Assembly: GCF_049615385.1 (NCBI RefSeq)
Contig: NZ_JBMZFL010000001.1
DNA length: 64,000 nucleotides
Reading direction: 5' to 3' (one strand)
DNA from: Aequoribacter sp049615385
GTDB taxonomy: Bacteria > Pseudomonadota > Gammaproteobacteria > Pseudomonadales > Halieaceae
Shown here: piece by piece, positions 28,453 to 38,282 of the stretch
Position numbering within the stretch: position 1 is the first letter of the stretch
How the letters are laid out: each line of letters opens with the position of its first letter
Notes under the pieces: generated by a model
What the model was told of the DNA's origin: nothing
The model's database searches: none
The model's input: only the letters and a program-made list of their open reading frames with translations
Made by a program: the position numbers and the translations under genes

Positions 28453-28805
28453 AGTCAGTAACAAATTTTGGCCGAAACGGCCTGTCGGATTTTTTGGTTC
28501 AGCGCATTACCTCAGTGGTTTTGCTGGCATATTTTGCGTGGCTGGCTTACGTCCTAGTAGCCGGTACTGACTATGCGCAGTGGCAGGCCTTGTTTGCAAC
28601 CACGTGGATGCGTATCTTCAGCGTAGCCGCGCTGCTGTCGCTTGTGTTTCACGCTTGGATTGGTATGTGGGGTGTTCTCTCAGACTACGTCACTGAGCGA
28701 CTCATGGGTCCCAAGGGAAATGTGCTGCGTTTTCTACTACAGTTGGCAATTGGTGCTGCGTTATTCATTTATTTGGTCTGGGGTTTCCAGATCTTGTGGG
28801 GTTAA
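28446..28805 (+). CDS. sdhD: Succinate dehydrogenase membrane anchor subunit SdhD
   Basis: Second complex II anchor. The 119-residue protein has three membrane helices, a family-typical N-terminus (GRNGLSDFLVQRITSVVL) and the segment SLVFHAWIGMWGVLSDYV carrying the haem-side His and the quinone Asp-Tyr pair. I chose the ATG at 28446, inside the end of sdhC. sdhA starts 6 bp after its stop. Confidence 0.93.
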   Translation: MVKSVTNFGRNGLSDFLVQRITSVVLLAYFAWLAYVLVAGTDYAQWQALFATTWMRIFSVAALLSLVFHAWIGMWGVLSDYVTERLMGPKGNVLRFLLQLAIGAALFIYLVWGFQILWG

Positions 28806-28811
28806 ACAGAC

Positions 28812-30581
28812 ATGGCTTTACGTACGATTTCTTTTGATGGTGTGATTGTAGGCGGCGGCGGCGCGGGCATGCGTGCGGCTTTACAGTTGGCTCAGTCAGG
28901 CTACAAAACCGCGGTAATCTCCAAAGTATTCCCAACTCGGTCGCACACTGTGTCAGCGCAGGGTGGAATTACCTGCGCAATTGCGAGCGCAGACCCTAAC
29001 GATGATTGGCGTTGGCACATGTACGATACGGTCAAAGGCTCAGATTATATCGGCGACCAAGACGCCATTGAATATATGTGCAGCGTGGGTCCAGAGGCGA
29101 TATTTGAGTTGGAGCACATGGGACTGCCGTTCTCGCGCACGGAAGAAGGGCGTATTTATCAACGCCCCTTCGGCGGGCAGTCAAAAAATTTCGGTGAAGG
29201 TGGGCAAGCGGCACGCACGTGTGCCGCTGCAGACCGCACTGGGCACGCGCTCTTACACACTCTTTACCAGGGTAACATGAAGAACAACACGGTGTTCTTT
29301 AATGAGTGGTTCGCGGTAGATCTTGTAAAAAACCAGGACGGCGCGGTAGTCGGTGTAATTGCGATTTGCATGGAAACAGGCGAGACCGTGTTCGTTAAAT
29401 CAAAGGCGACTGTGTTTGCGACCGGTGGAGCAGGGCGTATTTACGCGTCTACAACGAACGCGCACATCAACACCGGAGATGGTGTCGGCATGGCGCTGCG
29501 CGCGAATGTGCCTGTGCAAGATATGGAAATGTGGCAGTTTCACCCAACGGGCATTTATGGCGCCGGTACCTTGGTAACCGAGGGTTGCCGTGGCGAGGGT
29601 GGTTACTTAATCAATAAGGATGGTGAGCGCTTCATGGAGCGTTACGCACCCAACGCAAAAGATTTGGCGGGACGCGACGTGGTTGCGCGTTCTATGGTGC
29701 TCGAGATTCTTGAAGGTCGCGGCTGCGGCCCAGAAGGGGATCATGTATTCCTCAAGCTTGATCACCTGGGTGAGGAAGTGCTCGAGAGTCGCTTGCCCGG
29801 AATCTGTGAATTATCAAGAACTTTTGCTCATGCAGACCCAGTGAAAGTACCGATTCCTGTGGTGCCGACTTGCCACTACATGATGGGTGGTATTCCAACC
29901 AACGTTCACGGTCAAGCGATTACCGTTGATGCACAAGGTAATGATCAAATCATTCCCGGGTTGTACGCTTGCGGTGAGGTTGCTTGTGTGTCGGTGCACG
30001 GAGCCAATCGCTTGGGTGGTAACTCCTTGCTTGATTTGGTTGTTTTTGGACGGGCCTCTGGTCTCTTTATTGAGTCTGCGCTGCGCGATGGTATCGAGAT
30101 GCGTGACGCCTCTGAGTCAGATTTTGAGCAGGGGATGTCGCGTTTGAACCGCCTGAATGCGTCAACTGGCGGCGAAAAAACCGCGGACCTGCGCAAAGAA
30201 ATGCAGGGTATCATGCAGAATTATTTCGGCGTATTCCGTCGTGGCGATTACATGCAAGAGGGCGTTAAAAAGCTCCAAGAGTTGCGCCCTCGCGTTGAGA
30301 ACGTGCGTCTTGACGACAAGTCAAATGCGTTCAACACCGCTCGCATTGAAGCCCTTGAACTCCAGAACCTATTCGAGGTTGCCGAGGCGACAGCTATTTC
30401 AGCAGAAGAGCGAAGAGAGAGCCGGGGCGCCCACGCTCGCGAAGATTTTCAAGATCGAGATGACGCGAACTGGTTGTGCCACTCGATGTACTTCCCAGAA
30501 TCCAAATCTGTTGGCAAGCGCGGCGTGAACTTCAAGCCCAAGACGGTGCCTACCTTTGAACCTAAGATCCGAACTTACTAG
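28812..30581 (+). CDS. sdhA: Succinate dehydrogenase flavoprotein subunit
   Basis: Oxidises succinate to fumarate with covalently bound FAD. The 589-residue product has the dinucleotide motif VGGGGAGMRAAL near residue 11, the FAD-attachment His in TRSHTVSAQGG, active-site segments QFHPTGIYGAG and GCRGEGG, and PTCHYMMGGIPTN near the substrate site. The length matches E. coli SdhA (588). Confidence 0.97.
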   Translation: MALRTISFDGVIVGGGGAGMRAALQLAQSGYKTAVISKVFPTRSHTVSAQGGITCAIASADPNDDWRWHMYDTVKGSDYIGDQDAIEYMCSVGPEAIFELEHMGLPFSRTEEGRIYQRPFGGQSKNFGEGGQAARTCAAADRTGHALLHTLYQGNMKNNTVFFNEWFAVDLVKNQDGAVVGVIAICMETGETVFVKSKATVFATGGAGRIYASTTNAHINTGDGVGMALRANVPVQDMEMWQFHPTGIYGAGTLVTEGCRGEGGYLINKDGERFMERYAPNAKDLAGRDVVARSMVLEILEGRGCGPEGDHVFLKLDHLGEEVLESRLPGICELSRTFAHADPVKVPIPVVPTCHYMMGGIPTNVHGQAITVDAQGNDQIIPGLYACGEVACVSVHGANRLGGNSLLDLVVFGRASGLFIESALRDGIEMRDASESDFEQGMSRLNRLNASTGGEKTADLRKEMQGIMQNYFGVFRRGDYMQEGVKKLQELRPRVENVRLDDKSNAFNTARIEALELQNLFEVAEATAISAEERRESRGAHAREDFQDRDDANWLCHSMYFPESKSVGKRGVNFKPKTVPTFEPKIRTY

Positions 30582-30593
30582 AGGGCCACATCA

Positions 30594-31301
30594 ATGTTAG
30601 AAGTTAGTATCTATCGCTACAATCCAGAGACGGACAGCGCTCCGTTTATGCAAGAATTTCAAGTGGATACCGGTGGTAAAGACTTGATGGTCCTGGATGT
30701 TTTGGAGTTGATCAAAGCGCAACAAGACACGTCAGTGACCTACAGACGGTCTTGTCGCGAGGGGGTGTGTGGCTCCGACGGTCTAAATATTAATGGCAAA
30801 AATGGTCTGGCTTGCATCACGCCTCTCTCTGAGACGGTCAAGAAGAACAAGCTTGTACTGCGTCCGCTACCTGGCCTGCCGGTCATTCGAGACCTTATCG
30901 TCGACATGAGTATGTTTTATGCTCAGTACGAGAAAGTGCAGCCCTATTTGATGAATAATACGCCAGCACCAGCCATTGAGCGCTTGCAGTCACCTGAGGA
31001 CCGTGCCAAGCTAGATGGACTGTACGAGTGTATTTTGTGCGCCTGCTGCTCTACGAGCTGCCCATCATTTTGGTGGAATCCTGATAAGTTCATCGGTCCT
31101 GCGGGCTTGCTCCAGTCTTATCGATTCTTGGCGGATTCGCGTGACACGGCCACCGAGGAACGTCTCGCGAATCTCGATGACCCGTTCAGTGTGTTCCGCT
31201 GCCACGGCATTCAGAACTGCGTTAACGTTTGCCCTAAAGGCTTAAACCCCACGCGTGCCATTGGTCATATCCGCAATATGTTGCTGTCCCGAGAAATCTA
31301 G
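30594..31301 (+). CDS. sdhB: Succinate dehydrogenase iron-sulfur subunit
   Basis: Carries electrons from SdhA to quinone. The 235-residue protein has the [2Fe-2S] cysteine set in RSCREGVCGSDGLNING with a later Cys (LACI), and the C-terminal [4Fe-4S]/[3Fe-4S] cysteines in CILCACCSTSCPS and CHGIQNCVNVCPKGLNP. It closes the sdh operon and is followed by a strong hairpin before sucA. Confidence 0.96.
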   Translation: MLEVSIYRYNPETDSAPFMQEFQVDTGGKDLMVLDVLELIKAQQDTSVTYRRSCREGVCGSDGLNINGKNGLACITPLSETVKKNKLVLRPLPGLPVIRDLIVDMSMFYAQYEKVQPYLMNNTPAPAIERLQSPEDRAKLDGLYECILCACCSTSCPSFWWNPDKFIGPAGLLQSYRFLADSRDTATEERLANLDDPFSVFRCHGIQNCVNVCPKGLNPTRAIGHIRNMLLSREI

Positions 31302-31313
31302 TTCTCAAACCTC

Positions 31314-31343
31314 TGACAAAGCCGCGTCATTGCGGCTTTGTCA
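31314..31343 (+). terminator. Perfect 12-bp hairpin between sdhB and sucA
   Basis: TGACAAAGCCGC (31314-31325), a 6-nt loop and its exact reverse complement (31332-31343) form a very stable stem 12 bp after the sdhB stop. The sequence after it (CAATATTTTCT) is AT-rich but not a pure T-run. It may therefore be a partial terminator or an RNA-processing/stability element that sets sdh versus suc expression. Confidence 0.6.
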
Positions 31344-31442
31344 CAATATTTTCTCGGTTTATACCTCCCTTGTCTGCAGTATTTCTGCTAAACTCTCGCG
31401 CATTCAAAGTTATTCATTCCACCACTCCTTTGGCGGGTTAAA

Positions 31443-34289
31443 ATGCGCGATCACTCGATGGAGCAATTCTGGCTAAGCTCCCACATAGCGGGCGGTAATG
31501 CCGCCTATGTTGAAGATTTATACGAGTCTTTTTTACTGAATCCCGAAAACGTATCCGAGCAGTGGCGTTTATACTTCGAGCAGTTGCCGCAAGTTCAAAC
31601 TAAGCACATTTCTGTGCTCGATACGCCACACTCTGCGGTTCGCGACCAGTTCGCCAAAATTTCCAAGATGCGTGTGCGCACGGAGGCAACGGTTGCACAC
31701 GACGCACAAGCCACTGAGTTCGAGCGAAAGCAAGTCAGAGTCGTGCAATTGATCTCGGCATACCGGCAACGGGGCCATCAGCACGCAAAGCTTGACCCTC
31801 TTGGGTTGGCTAAGCGCGAAAATGTGCCTGATTTGGCGTTACAGTTTCACCAGCTCTCCACGGCCGACTTAGACACCGTTTTCCAGACGGGCAGTCTATA
31901 TATTGGCTCGGATAGCGCAACGCTCGGCGAAATCTTGCAGAGCTTGGAGAGCACTTACTGCGGTACGATAGGTGCGGAGTTTATGCACATCGTCGATACC
32001 GATGAGCGTCACTGGGTTATGCAACGCATGGAGTCTGTGCGTTCACGGCCTGACTACAGCGCTGCAGTACGGCGCCAGTTGCTCAGTGAGTTGACCAAGG
32101 CGGAAGGATTAGAAAAATCGCTGGGATCTAAATACCCGGGCACCAAACGCTTTGGCTTGGAAGGCGGTGAGTCTTTGATTCCGGCGCTGACAGAGATGAT
32201 ACAGCGTTGCGGTGCTTATCGCGCCAAGGAGATCGTCATTGGCATGGCGCACCGTGGCCGTCTCAATGTACTGATCAACATTCTGGGTAAAAAACCCTCC
32301 GAACTGTTCGCTGAATTTGAGGGGCGCGTCTCTTACCAAAGCTCTGGTGACGTCAAATACCATCAGGGCTTTTCGTCTAACATCATGACGCCAGGCGGCG
32401 AGCTACACTTGGCTTTGGCATTTAACCCCTCCCACCTAGAAATTGTCTCGCCGGTTGTTGAGGGGTCTGTTCGGGCTCGGCAAGATCGCCGCAACGATCA
32501 AACGGGAAGCATGGTAGTACCCATTGTGATACATGGTGATGCAGCGTTCGCTGGTCAGGGTGTTGTTATGGAAACCTTCCAGATGTCTCAGACGAGGGCA
32601 TACAAAACCGGCGGCACGATCCATATTGTGTTAAACAACCAGGTCGGCTTTACGACCAGTTTGCGCGAAGATGCACGCTCCACTGAGTACTGCACCGACG
32701 TCGCAAAGATGGTGCAAGCACCTATTTTTCATGTCAATGGCGACGACCCTGAAGCTGTTTTATTCGTCACTCAGATGGCGGTAGATTACCGCAATGAGTT
32801 CGGCAAAGATGTGGTTATCGACCTGGTTTGTTACCGTCGTCGCGGACACAACGAAGCGGACGAGCCATCGGTCACTCAGCCCGTGATGTATGCGCAGATT
32901 AAGAACCAAGAGTCGACACGAGATCTCTATGCTAAGAAGCTGATTGCCGAGGGTGTGTTGACCCAGGAGCAAGATGGTGATCTAGTCTCGGCTTATCGCG
33001 ATTCACTTGAGCGTGGCGAGCCCTTGGTGTCTTCTTTGGTTTCGGAGCCCAACACTTCTTTGTTTGTCGACTGGACGCCCTACCTGAATCATCCTTGGGA
33101 TTTACCCAGCGATACGCGTATCGATCTTCAGACATTACAGAGCTTGGCGCTGGAGATTAACCAGACCCCCGAGGGTTTGCCGCTGCAACGACAGGTTGGA
33201 AAGATTTTACAGGATCGACGCAAGATGGCAGCGGGCGCGTTACCCCTTAACTGGGGAGCGGCCGAAACTCTTGCCTACGCGACCCTATTAAAGGCGGGTT
33301 ACCCTGTTCGTTTAACCGGTCAGGACGTCGGTCGGGGCACCTTCTCGCACCGACACGCGGTTCTGCACAACCAGAAAGATGCCTCATTGTATGTGCCTTT
33401 GCAGCGCCTTGGGCAAGATCAAGCACCTTTTACAATTCACGATTCGCTACTGTCAGAAGAAGCGGTGCTGGCTTTTGAATATGGATACGCGACAACCGCA
33501 CCAACAGGCTTGGTTATCTGGGAAGCCCAGTTCGGTGATTTTGCGAATGGCGCCCAGGTGGTCATTGATCAGTTCATCACATCAGGCGAGCATAAATGGT
33601 CGCGTTTGTGTGGATTGACCATGCTATTACCCCATGGCTACGAGGGACAGGGGCCAGAGCACAGCTCTGCGCGCTTAGAGCGGTTCATGCAGTTGTGTGC
33701 AGAGAAGAACATTCAAGTCTGCATCCCAACCACACCGGCACAAGTCTTCCATATGATCCGACGCCAAGCGATCAGACCCTTGCGTAAACCACTGATTGTG
33801 ATGTCGCCAAAGAGTTTGCTGCGTCACAAAGAGGCTGTTTCAACCTTAGAAGAGCTGGCAAATGGCCAATTCCAACTCGTTATCCCTGAAATCGACAATG
33901 TGAGTCCAAAGGCTGTAAAACGAGTAGTTTTGTGTGCCGGCAAGGTGTACTACGAGCTGCTTGCAGAGCGACGCGCGCGCGGAATCGAAGACATTGCCTT
34001 GGTTCGCATCGAACAGATGTACCCCTTTCCGGAGCAAGAGTTGCTCACTGTCTTGAAGGAATACCCCAATCTGAGCGACGTCGTTTGGTGTCAGGAAGAA
34101 CCGATGAACCAGGGCTGCTGGTATGCATCACAACATCATATGCGGCGTGCGCTCGATCAGCTGGGTAGCGGTTTAGGCGTTCGGTACGTTGGACGAGAGG
34201 CTTCGGCTGCGCCCGCCGCGGGCTACATGGCTCTACACCTTAGACAACAAGAGGCGCTGATCAATCAAGCGCTTGAACCCACTCAATGA
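31443..34289 (+). CDS. sucA: 2-Oxoglutarate dehydrogenase E1 component
   Basis: Thiamine-diphosphate enzyme that decarboxylates 2-oxoglutarate and passes succinyl to the E2 lipoyl arm. The 948-residue product has the E1 N-terminal motif (SHIAGGNAAYVEDLYESFL), active-site IGMAHRGRLNVL, ThDP-binding region GDAAFAGQG...LNNQVGFTTS, and C-terminal GHKW-type segments (FITSGEHKWSRLCGLTMLLPHGYEGQGPEHSSARLERF, here GEHKW). The ATG at 31458 (MEQFW...) is a possible alternative start. An extended -10-like TGCTAAACT lies at 31386-31394, so sucA may have its own promoter. Confidence 0.96.
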   Translation: MRDHSMEQFWLSSHIAGGNAAYVEDLYESFLLNPENVSEQWRLYFEQLPQVQTKHISVLDTPHSAVRDQFAKISKMRVRTEATVAHDAQATEFERKQVRVVQLISAYRQRGHQHAKLDPLGLAKRENVPDLALQFHQLSTADLDTVFQTGSLYIGSDSATLGEILQSLESTYCGTIGAEFMHIVDTDERHWVMQRMESVRSRPDYSAAVRRQLLSELTKAEGLEKSLGSKYPGTKRFGLEGGESLIPALTEMIQRCGAYRAKEIVIGMAHRGRLNVLINILGKKPSELFAEFEGRVSYQSSGDVKYHQGFSSNIMTPGGELHLALAFNPSHLEIVSPVVEGSVRARQDRRNDQTGSMVVPIVIHGDAAFAGQGVVMETFQMSQTRAYKTGGTIHIVLNNQVGFTTSLREDARSTEYCTDVAKMVQAPIFHVNGDDPEAVLFVTQMAVDYRNEFGKDVVIDLVCYRRRGHNEADEPSVTQPVMYAQIKNQESTRDLYAKKLIAEGVLTQEQDGDLVSAYRDSLERGEPLVSSLVSEPNTSLFVDWTPYLNHPWDLPSDTRIDLQTLQSLALEINQTPEGLPLQRQVGKILQDRRKMAAGALPLNWGAAETLAYATLLKAGYPVRLTGQDVGRGTFSHRHAVLHNQKDASLYVPLQRLGQDQAPFTIHDSLLSEEAVLAFEYGYATTAPTGLVIWEAQFGDFANGAQVVIDQFITSGEHKWSRLCGLTMLLPHGYEGQGPEHSSARLERFMQLCAEKNIQVCIPTTPAQVFHMIRRQAIRPLRKPLIVMSPKSLLRHKEAVSTLEELANGQFQLVIPEIDNVSPKAVKRVVLCAGKVYYELLAERRARGIEDIALVRIEQMYPFPEQELLTVLKEYPNLSDVVWCQEEPMNQGCWYASQHHMRRALDQLGSGLGVRYVGREASAAPAAGYMALHLRQQEALINQALEPTQ

Positions 34290-34318
34290 AAGATAAGATA
34301 GCCTAAAAGGAACTGTTA

Positions 34319-35542
34319 ATGACTATCGAAATAAAAGCCCCTGCGTTCCCCGAGTCTGTTGCTGACGGTGAGGTAGCTACTTGGCATAAGCAAGAAGGTG
34401 AGGCTGTTACTCGCGACGAATTAATTGTAGAAATCGAAACCGACAAGGTTGTTATGGAAGTTGTCGCTCCAACAGATGGGGTGATTTCAAAAATTCATGC
34501 TGCCGAGGGGACGATTATCGAGAGCGAACAGCTGTTGGCCACGATCGAGGCGGGTGCGGTCGCGACGTCGAGTTCTTCAGATGAACCGGCTAGCCCGGAG
34601 CTCCCTGCTGAGGCAGCGGCTACAGCCGTTGGCGCCGGACCAGCGGCCCGAACTCTGATGGAAGAGCACGGTCTTAAGGTATCTGATGTAAAGGGCACTG
34701 GTAAGGGCGGACGGATTACCAAAGAAGATGTGGTTGCACACGTGCAGTCATCGTCTAGCAAAGCAGAGCAAGTAGTGGCACCGAGTGTGACAGCACCGAC
34801 AACCGAAGCGACGGCAGCTCCAAGCGGACCGAGCGGAGAGCGCGTAGAACGCCGGGTGCCTATGACCCGTATGCGAGCTAAAATCGCCGAGCGCTTGTTG
34901 GATGCGACTCAGCAAACAGCAATGCTCACGACCTTTAACGAGGTGAATATGGCACCTCTGATGGAGCTTAGACGCAAATATAAGGATCAGTTCGAGAAAA
35001 CACACAACGGCACTCGGCTCGGCTTTATGGGCTTTTTTGTCAAGGCAGCTTGTGAGGCTCTGAAGAGATTTCCTGAAGTCAATGCGTCCATCGATGGTAA
35101 CGACGTTGTGTACCACGGCTACCAAGACATCGGTGTGGCGGTATCAACCGATAACGGTTTAGTGGTGCCGGTACTTCGTGATGCAGACTTTATGAGTATC
35201 GCTGACGTCGAGGCAAAAATTAAAGAATTAGGTCTGAAAGCGCGCGGCAACAAGCTCACTATCGATGATATGACAGGCGGCACTTTCACGGTAACCAATG
35301 GTGGGGTATTTGGTTCGCTAATGTCGACGCCGATCTTGAACCCGCCTCAGACAGGCATCCTAGGTATGCACAAAATACAAGAGCGCCCAATGGCCGTTAA
35401 TGGTCAGGTCGTGATTTTACCTATGATGTACTTGGCGTTGTCGTATGACCATCGATTAATCGACGGCAAGACTGCTGTACAGTTTTTGGTTGCTGTCAAA
35501 GATCTTATTGAAGATCCCGCAAGAATTCTCTTACAGCTTTAG
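34319..35542 (+). CDS. sucB: 2-Oxoglutarate dehydrogenase E2, dihydrolipoyl succinyltransferase
   Basis: Core of the 2-oxoglutarate dehydrogenase complex. The 407-residue product has one lipoyl domain with the modified Lys in EIETDKVVMEV (about 43), an Ala/Ser/Glu-rich linker, a peripheral subunit-binding domain (AARTLMEEHGLKVSDVKGTGKGGRITKEDV), and the catalytic domain ending with the active-site SYDHRLIDGKTAVQFL. The gap to sucA is 29 bp with AAAAGGAA. Confidence 0.97.
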   Translation: MTIEIKAPAFPESVADGEVATWHKQEGEAVTRDELIVEIETDKVVMEVVAPTDGVISKIHAAEGTIIESEQLLATIEAGAVATSSSSDEPASPELPAEAAATAVGAGPAARTLMEEHGLKVSDVKGTGKGGRITKEDVVAHVQSSSSKAEQVVAPSVTAPTTEATAAPSGPSGERVERRVPMTRMRAKIAERLLDATQQTAMLTTFNEVNMAPLMELRRKYKDQFEKTHNGTRLGFMGFFVKAACEALKRFPEVNASIDGNDVVYHGYQDIGVAVSTDNGLVVPVLRDADFMSIADVEAKIKELGLKARGNKLTIDDMTGGTFTVTNGGVFGSLMSTPILNPPQTGILGMHKIQERPMAVNGQVVILPMMYLALSYDHRLIDGKTAVQFLVAVKDLIEDPARILLQL

Positions 35543-35579
35543 AAAGCTTGCGTAACTTACCGATTTTAAAGGGGTTGAT

Positions 35580-37016
35580 ATGTCGAAAAAGTTTGATATT
35601 GTGGTCATAGGAAGTGGACCCGCCGGGTACGTTGCTGCGATTAAAGCCGCTCAGCTTGGTTTCTCTACGGCTTGTGTAGAACGCTGGGTCGACGAGTCTG
35701 GGGTTGTTAAGTTAGGGGGTACCTGCTTAAACGTTGGTTGCATCCCGTCGAAAGCGCTGCTGGACAGCTCTCACAAGTTCTCGATGGCGCAGTCAGAGCT
35801 GTCACAACACGGGATCCAGGTTTCGAAACCCAAAGTCGACGTGGCAGCCATGTTGGCAAGAAAAGATGGTATCGTGAATCAGTTGACCTCTGGTATCGCC
35901 GGTCTGTTTAAGCACAACGGCGTCACCAGTATTGCGGGTAGTGGTAAAGTTTTGGCGGGGCACAAAGTTGAGGTCACCGCACCTGATGGTGAGGTATCAG
36001 TCCTTGACTCCGAACATGTCATCATTGCGGCCGGGTCAAAACCAATTGAGATTCCGCCTGCACCCACCGACGGTAAGCTTATTGTTGATTCGACAGGCGC
36101 ACTCGAGTTTGACCAAGTACCGAAACGTCTGGGCGTTATTGGTGCTGGCGTTATTGGTCTTGAACTCGGAAGCGTTTGGGGTCGTCTAGGCGCCGAGGTG
36201 GTTGTGCTTGAAGCGATGGACACTTTTTTGCCGATGATGGACCAGGCGATTGCCAAGGAATCAGCGAAAATCTTTAAGAAGCAAGGGTTAGACATTCGTT
36301 TAGGGGCCCGTGTTACAGGAACCGAAGTCAAAAAGAACAAGGTCGAAGTCACATTTCAAACAGGTGACGCGACGCATACGGAAGTATTCGATAAGTTGAT
36401 TGTTGCTGTCGGCCGGCGCCCGGTCTCAGACGAGTTGCTCGCGTCGGACAGTGGCGTCACGCTTGATGAGCGCGGTTATATTTATGTTGACGAACATTGC
36501 GCTACTGAGGCGCCGAACGTGTACGCCGTAGGCGACGTTGTCAGAGGCCCAATGCTGGCTCATAAGGGTTCCGAAGAGGGCGTTATGGTCGTTGAACGGA
36601 TTGCCGGCAAGCCTGTTCAAATGAACTACGATTGCATTCCAAGCGTCATCTACACGCACCCCGAAATCGCTGCTGTTGGCAAAACAGAGCAAGAGCTCAA
36701 GGCCGAGGGAGCCAACTATAAAGTCGGTACTTTTCCGTTTGCTGCCTGTGGCAGAGCCCTGGCGTCCAACGATTCCGAAGGCTTAGTCAAGATGATCGCG
36801 TGTGCCGATACCGATCGCGTGCTGGGTTGTCACATTGTGGGACCAAGCGCGGCAGATCTAGTTCAGCAAGTCGTCATTGCGATGGAGTTTGGTTCCAGCG
36901 CTGAAGACTTAGCGCTTACTGTGTTTGCGCACCCAACGGTTTCCGAGGCTGTCCACGAAGCGGCGCTGGCTGTCGATGGTCACGCGATACACATCGCTAA
37001 TCGCAAAAGACGGTAA
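35580..37016 (+). CDS. lpdA: Dihydrolipoyl dehydrogenase (E3)
   Basis: FAD enzyme that reoxidises the lipoyl arm and makes NADH. The 478-residue product has VIGSGPAGYVAAIKAAQLG, the redox disulfide GGTCLNVGCIPSKALL, the NAD-binding GVIGAGVIGLELGSVW, the second FAD segment VYAVGDVVRGPMLAHKGSEEG, and the catalytic His-Glu in FAHPTVSEAVHEAAL. Its place between sucB and sucC marks it as the E3 dedicated to this complex. Confidence 0.96.
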   Translation: MSKKFDIVVIGSGPAGYVAAIKAAQLGFSTACVERWVDESGVVKLGGTCLNVGCIPSKALLDSSHKFSMAQSELSQHGIQVSKPKVDVAAMLARKDGIVNQLTSGIAGLFKHNGVTSIAGSGKVLAGHKVEVTAPDGEVSVLDSEHVIIAAGSKPIEIPPAPTDGKLIVDSTGALEFDQVPKRLGVIGAGVIGLELGSVWGRLGAEVVVLEAMDTFLPMMDQAIAKESAKIFKKQGLDIRLGARVTGTEVKKNKVEVTFQTGDATHTEVFDKLIVAVGRRPVSDELLASDSGVTLDERGYIYVDEHCATEAPNVYAVGDVVRGPMLAHKGSEEGVMVVERIAGKPVQMNYDCIPSVIYTHPEIAAVGKTEQELKAEGANYKVGTFPFAACGRALASNDSEGLVKMIACADTDRVLGCHIVGPSAADLVQQVVIAMEFGSSAEDLALTVFAHPTVSEAVHEAALAVDGHAIHIANRKRR

Positions 37017-37064
37017 CATGTCTTTTTTGGCACGGAATAACGGATAATAACATCGCAGAAACGA

Positions 37065-37082
37065 GGCGAAGTGCGCTTCGCC
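37065..37082 (+). repeat. Intercistronic hairpin before sucC
   Basis: GGCGAAG-TGCG-CTTCGCC forms a 7-bp perfect stem with a 4-nt loop in the 96-bp gap between lpdA and sucC. No T-run follows, so it is not an intrinsic terminator. It could protect or separate the upstream and downstream parts of the suc mRNA. Confidence 0.5.
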
Positions 37083-37112
37083 AAACTATAGACGAGCAAG
37101 GATAGTGAAACT

Positions 37113-38282
37113 ATGAATCTTCACGAATACCAAGGTAAACAGCTGTTTGCACAGTATGGTTTGCCCGTGTCAACTGGTTATGCTGTTGACACACCTGAGG
37201 AAGCTGTTGCCGCTGCTGAGAAAATTGGTGGCGACATGTGGGTAGTCAAAGCGCAAGTACATGCTGGCGGTCGCGGTAAAGCCGGTGGCGTTAAATTGGT
37301 CAAGACGACAGATGAAATCGCAGCGTTTGCGAAGCAATGGTTGGGCCAGCGTTTGGTCACCTACCAGACGGATGAGAATGGTCAGCCAGTGTCAAAAATT
37401 CTGGTTGAATCATGCACTGACATCGCTGAAGAGCTTTACTTGGGCGCCGTGGTAGATCGTAGTTCGCGCCGCATCGTCTTCATGGCTTCAACCGAAGGTG
37501 GCGTAGAGATTGAGAAGGTCGCCGAGGAAACGCCGGAGAAAATCCTGCGAGCGATTATCGATCCACTGGTTGGCCCGCAGCCATTTCAAGGGCGAGAGCT
37601 CGCCTTTAAGCTCGGTTTGCAAGGTGACCAAATCAAGCAATTTGTGAAAATCTTTATGGGCTTGGCGACAATGTTCCAAGAGAAAGATTTGGCGCTTATC
37701 GAAATCAACCCGCTGGTTATTACTGAGCAAGGCAACCTCCACTGTTTGGACGCAAAGCTTGGGGTCGACAGCAATGCGATGTATCGTCAGAAAGCCTTGG
37801 CAGAAATGCATGACCCCAGCCAGGAAGACGAGCGCGAAGCCCACGCGGCAAATTGGGAACTGAATTATGTGGCTCTCGATGGCGATATCGGCTGCATGGT
37901 AAATGGCGCGGGTTTGGCGATGGGCACCATGGATATCGTTAAGCTACACGGTGGCGCTCCTGCTAACTTTCTTGACGTAGGTGGTGGCGCAACCAAAGAA
38001 CGCGTATCCGAGGCGTTCAAAATCATTCTGTCAGACGAGAATGTTAAGGCCGTGCTGATTAATATTTTTGGTGGCATTGTGCGTTGCGACCTTATCGCTG
38101 AGGGTGTCATTGGTGCTGTCGAGGAAATTGGCGTTAAAGTACCTGTGGTTGTTCGCTTAGAGGGCAACAATGCGGAACTGGGGCAGCAGGTTTTGGCGGA
38201 GTCTGGTTTGAATATTATTGCGGCTACGAGCTTGACCGACGCCGCAGAACAAGTGGTTGCTGCAGCGAAAGGGGTTGCCTAA
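37113..38282 (+). CDS. sucC: Succinyl-CoA synthetase beta subunit
   Basis: Beta subunit of the ADP/GDP-forming succinate-CoA ligase. The 389-residue product has MNLHEYQGKQLFAQYGLPV, the ATP-grasp segment VVKAQVHAGGRGKAGGVKLV, metal/nucleotide residues ALIEINPLV, and the C-terminal GGGATKERV...NIFGGIVRCDLIAEG that meets SucD. The TAA stop overlaps the sucD ATG by one base. Confidence 0.97.
   Translation: MNLHEYQGKQLFAQYGLPVSTGYAVDTPEEAVAAAEKIGGDMWVVKAQVHAGGRGKAGGVKLVKTTDEIAAFAKQWLGQRLVTYQTDENGQPVSKILVESCTDIAEELYLGAVVDRSSRRIVFMASTEGGVEIEKVAEETPEKILRAIIDPLVGPQPFQGRELAFKLGLQGDQIKQFVKIFMGLATMFQEKDLALIEINPLVITEQGNLHCLDAKLGVDSNAMYRQKALAEMHDPSQEDEREAHAANWELNYVALDGDIGCMVNGAGLAMGTMDIVKLHGGAPANFLDVGGGATKERVSEAFKIILSDENVKAVLINIFGGIVRCDLIAEGVIGAVEEIGVKVPVVVRLEGNNAELGQQVLAESGLNIIAATSLTDAAEQVVAAAKGVA

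Noticed and set aside
35879..36352. A 157-codon open frame on the minus strand
   Set aside because: It is antisense to lpdA, Ser/Pro/Thr-rich, and without ribosome binding site or recognisable domains.
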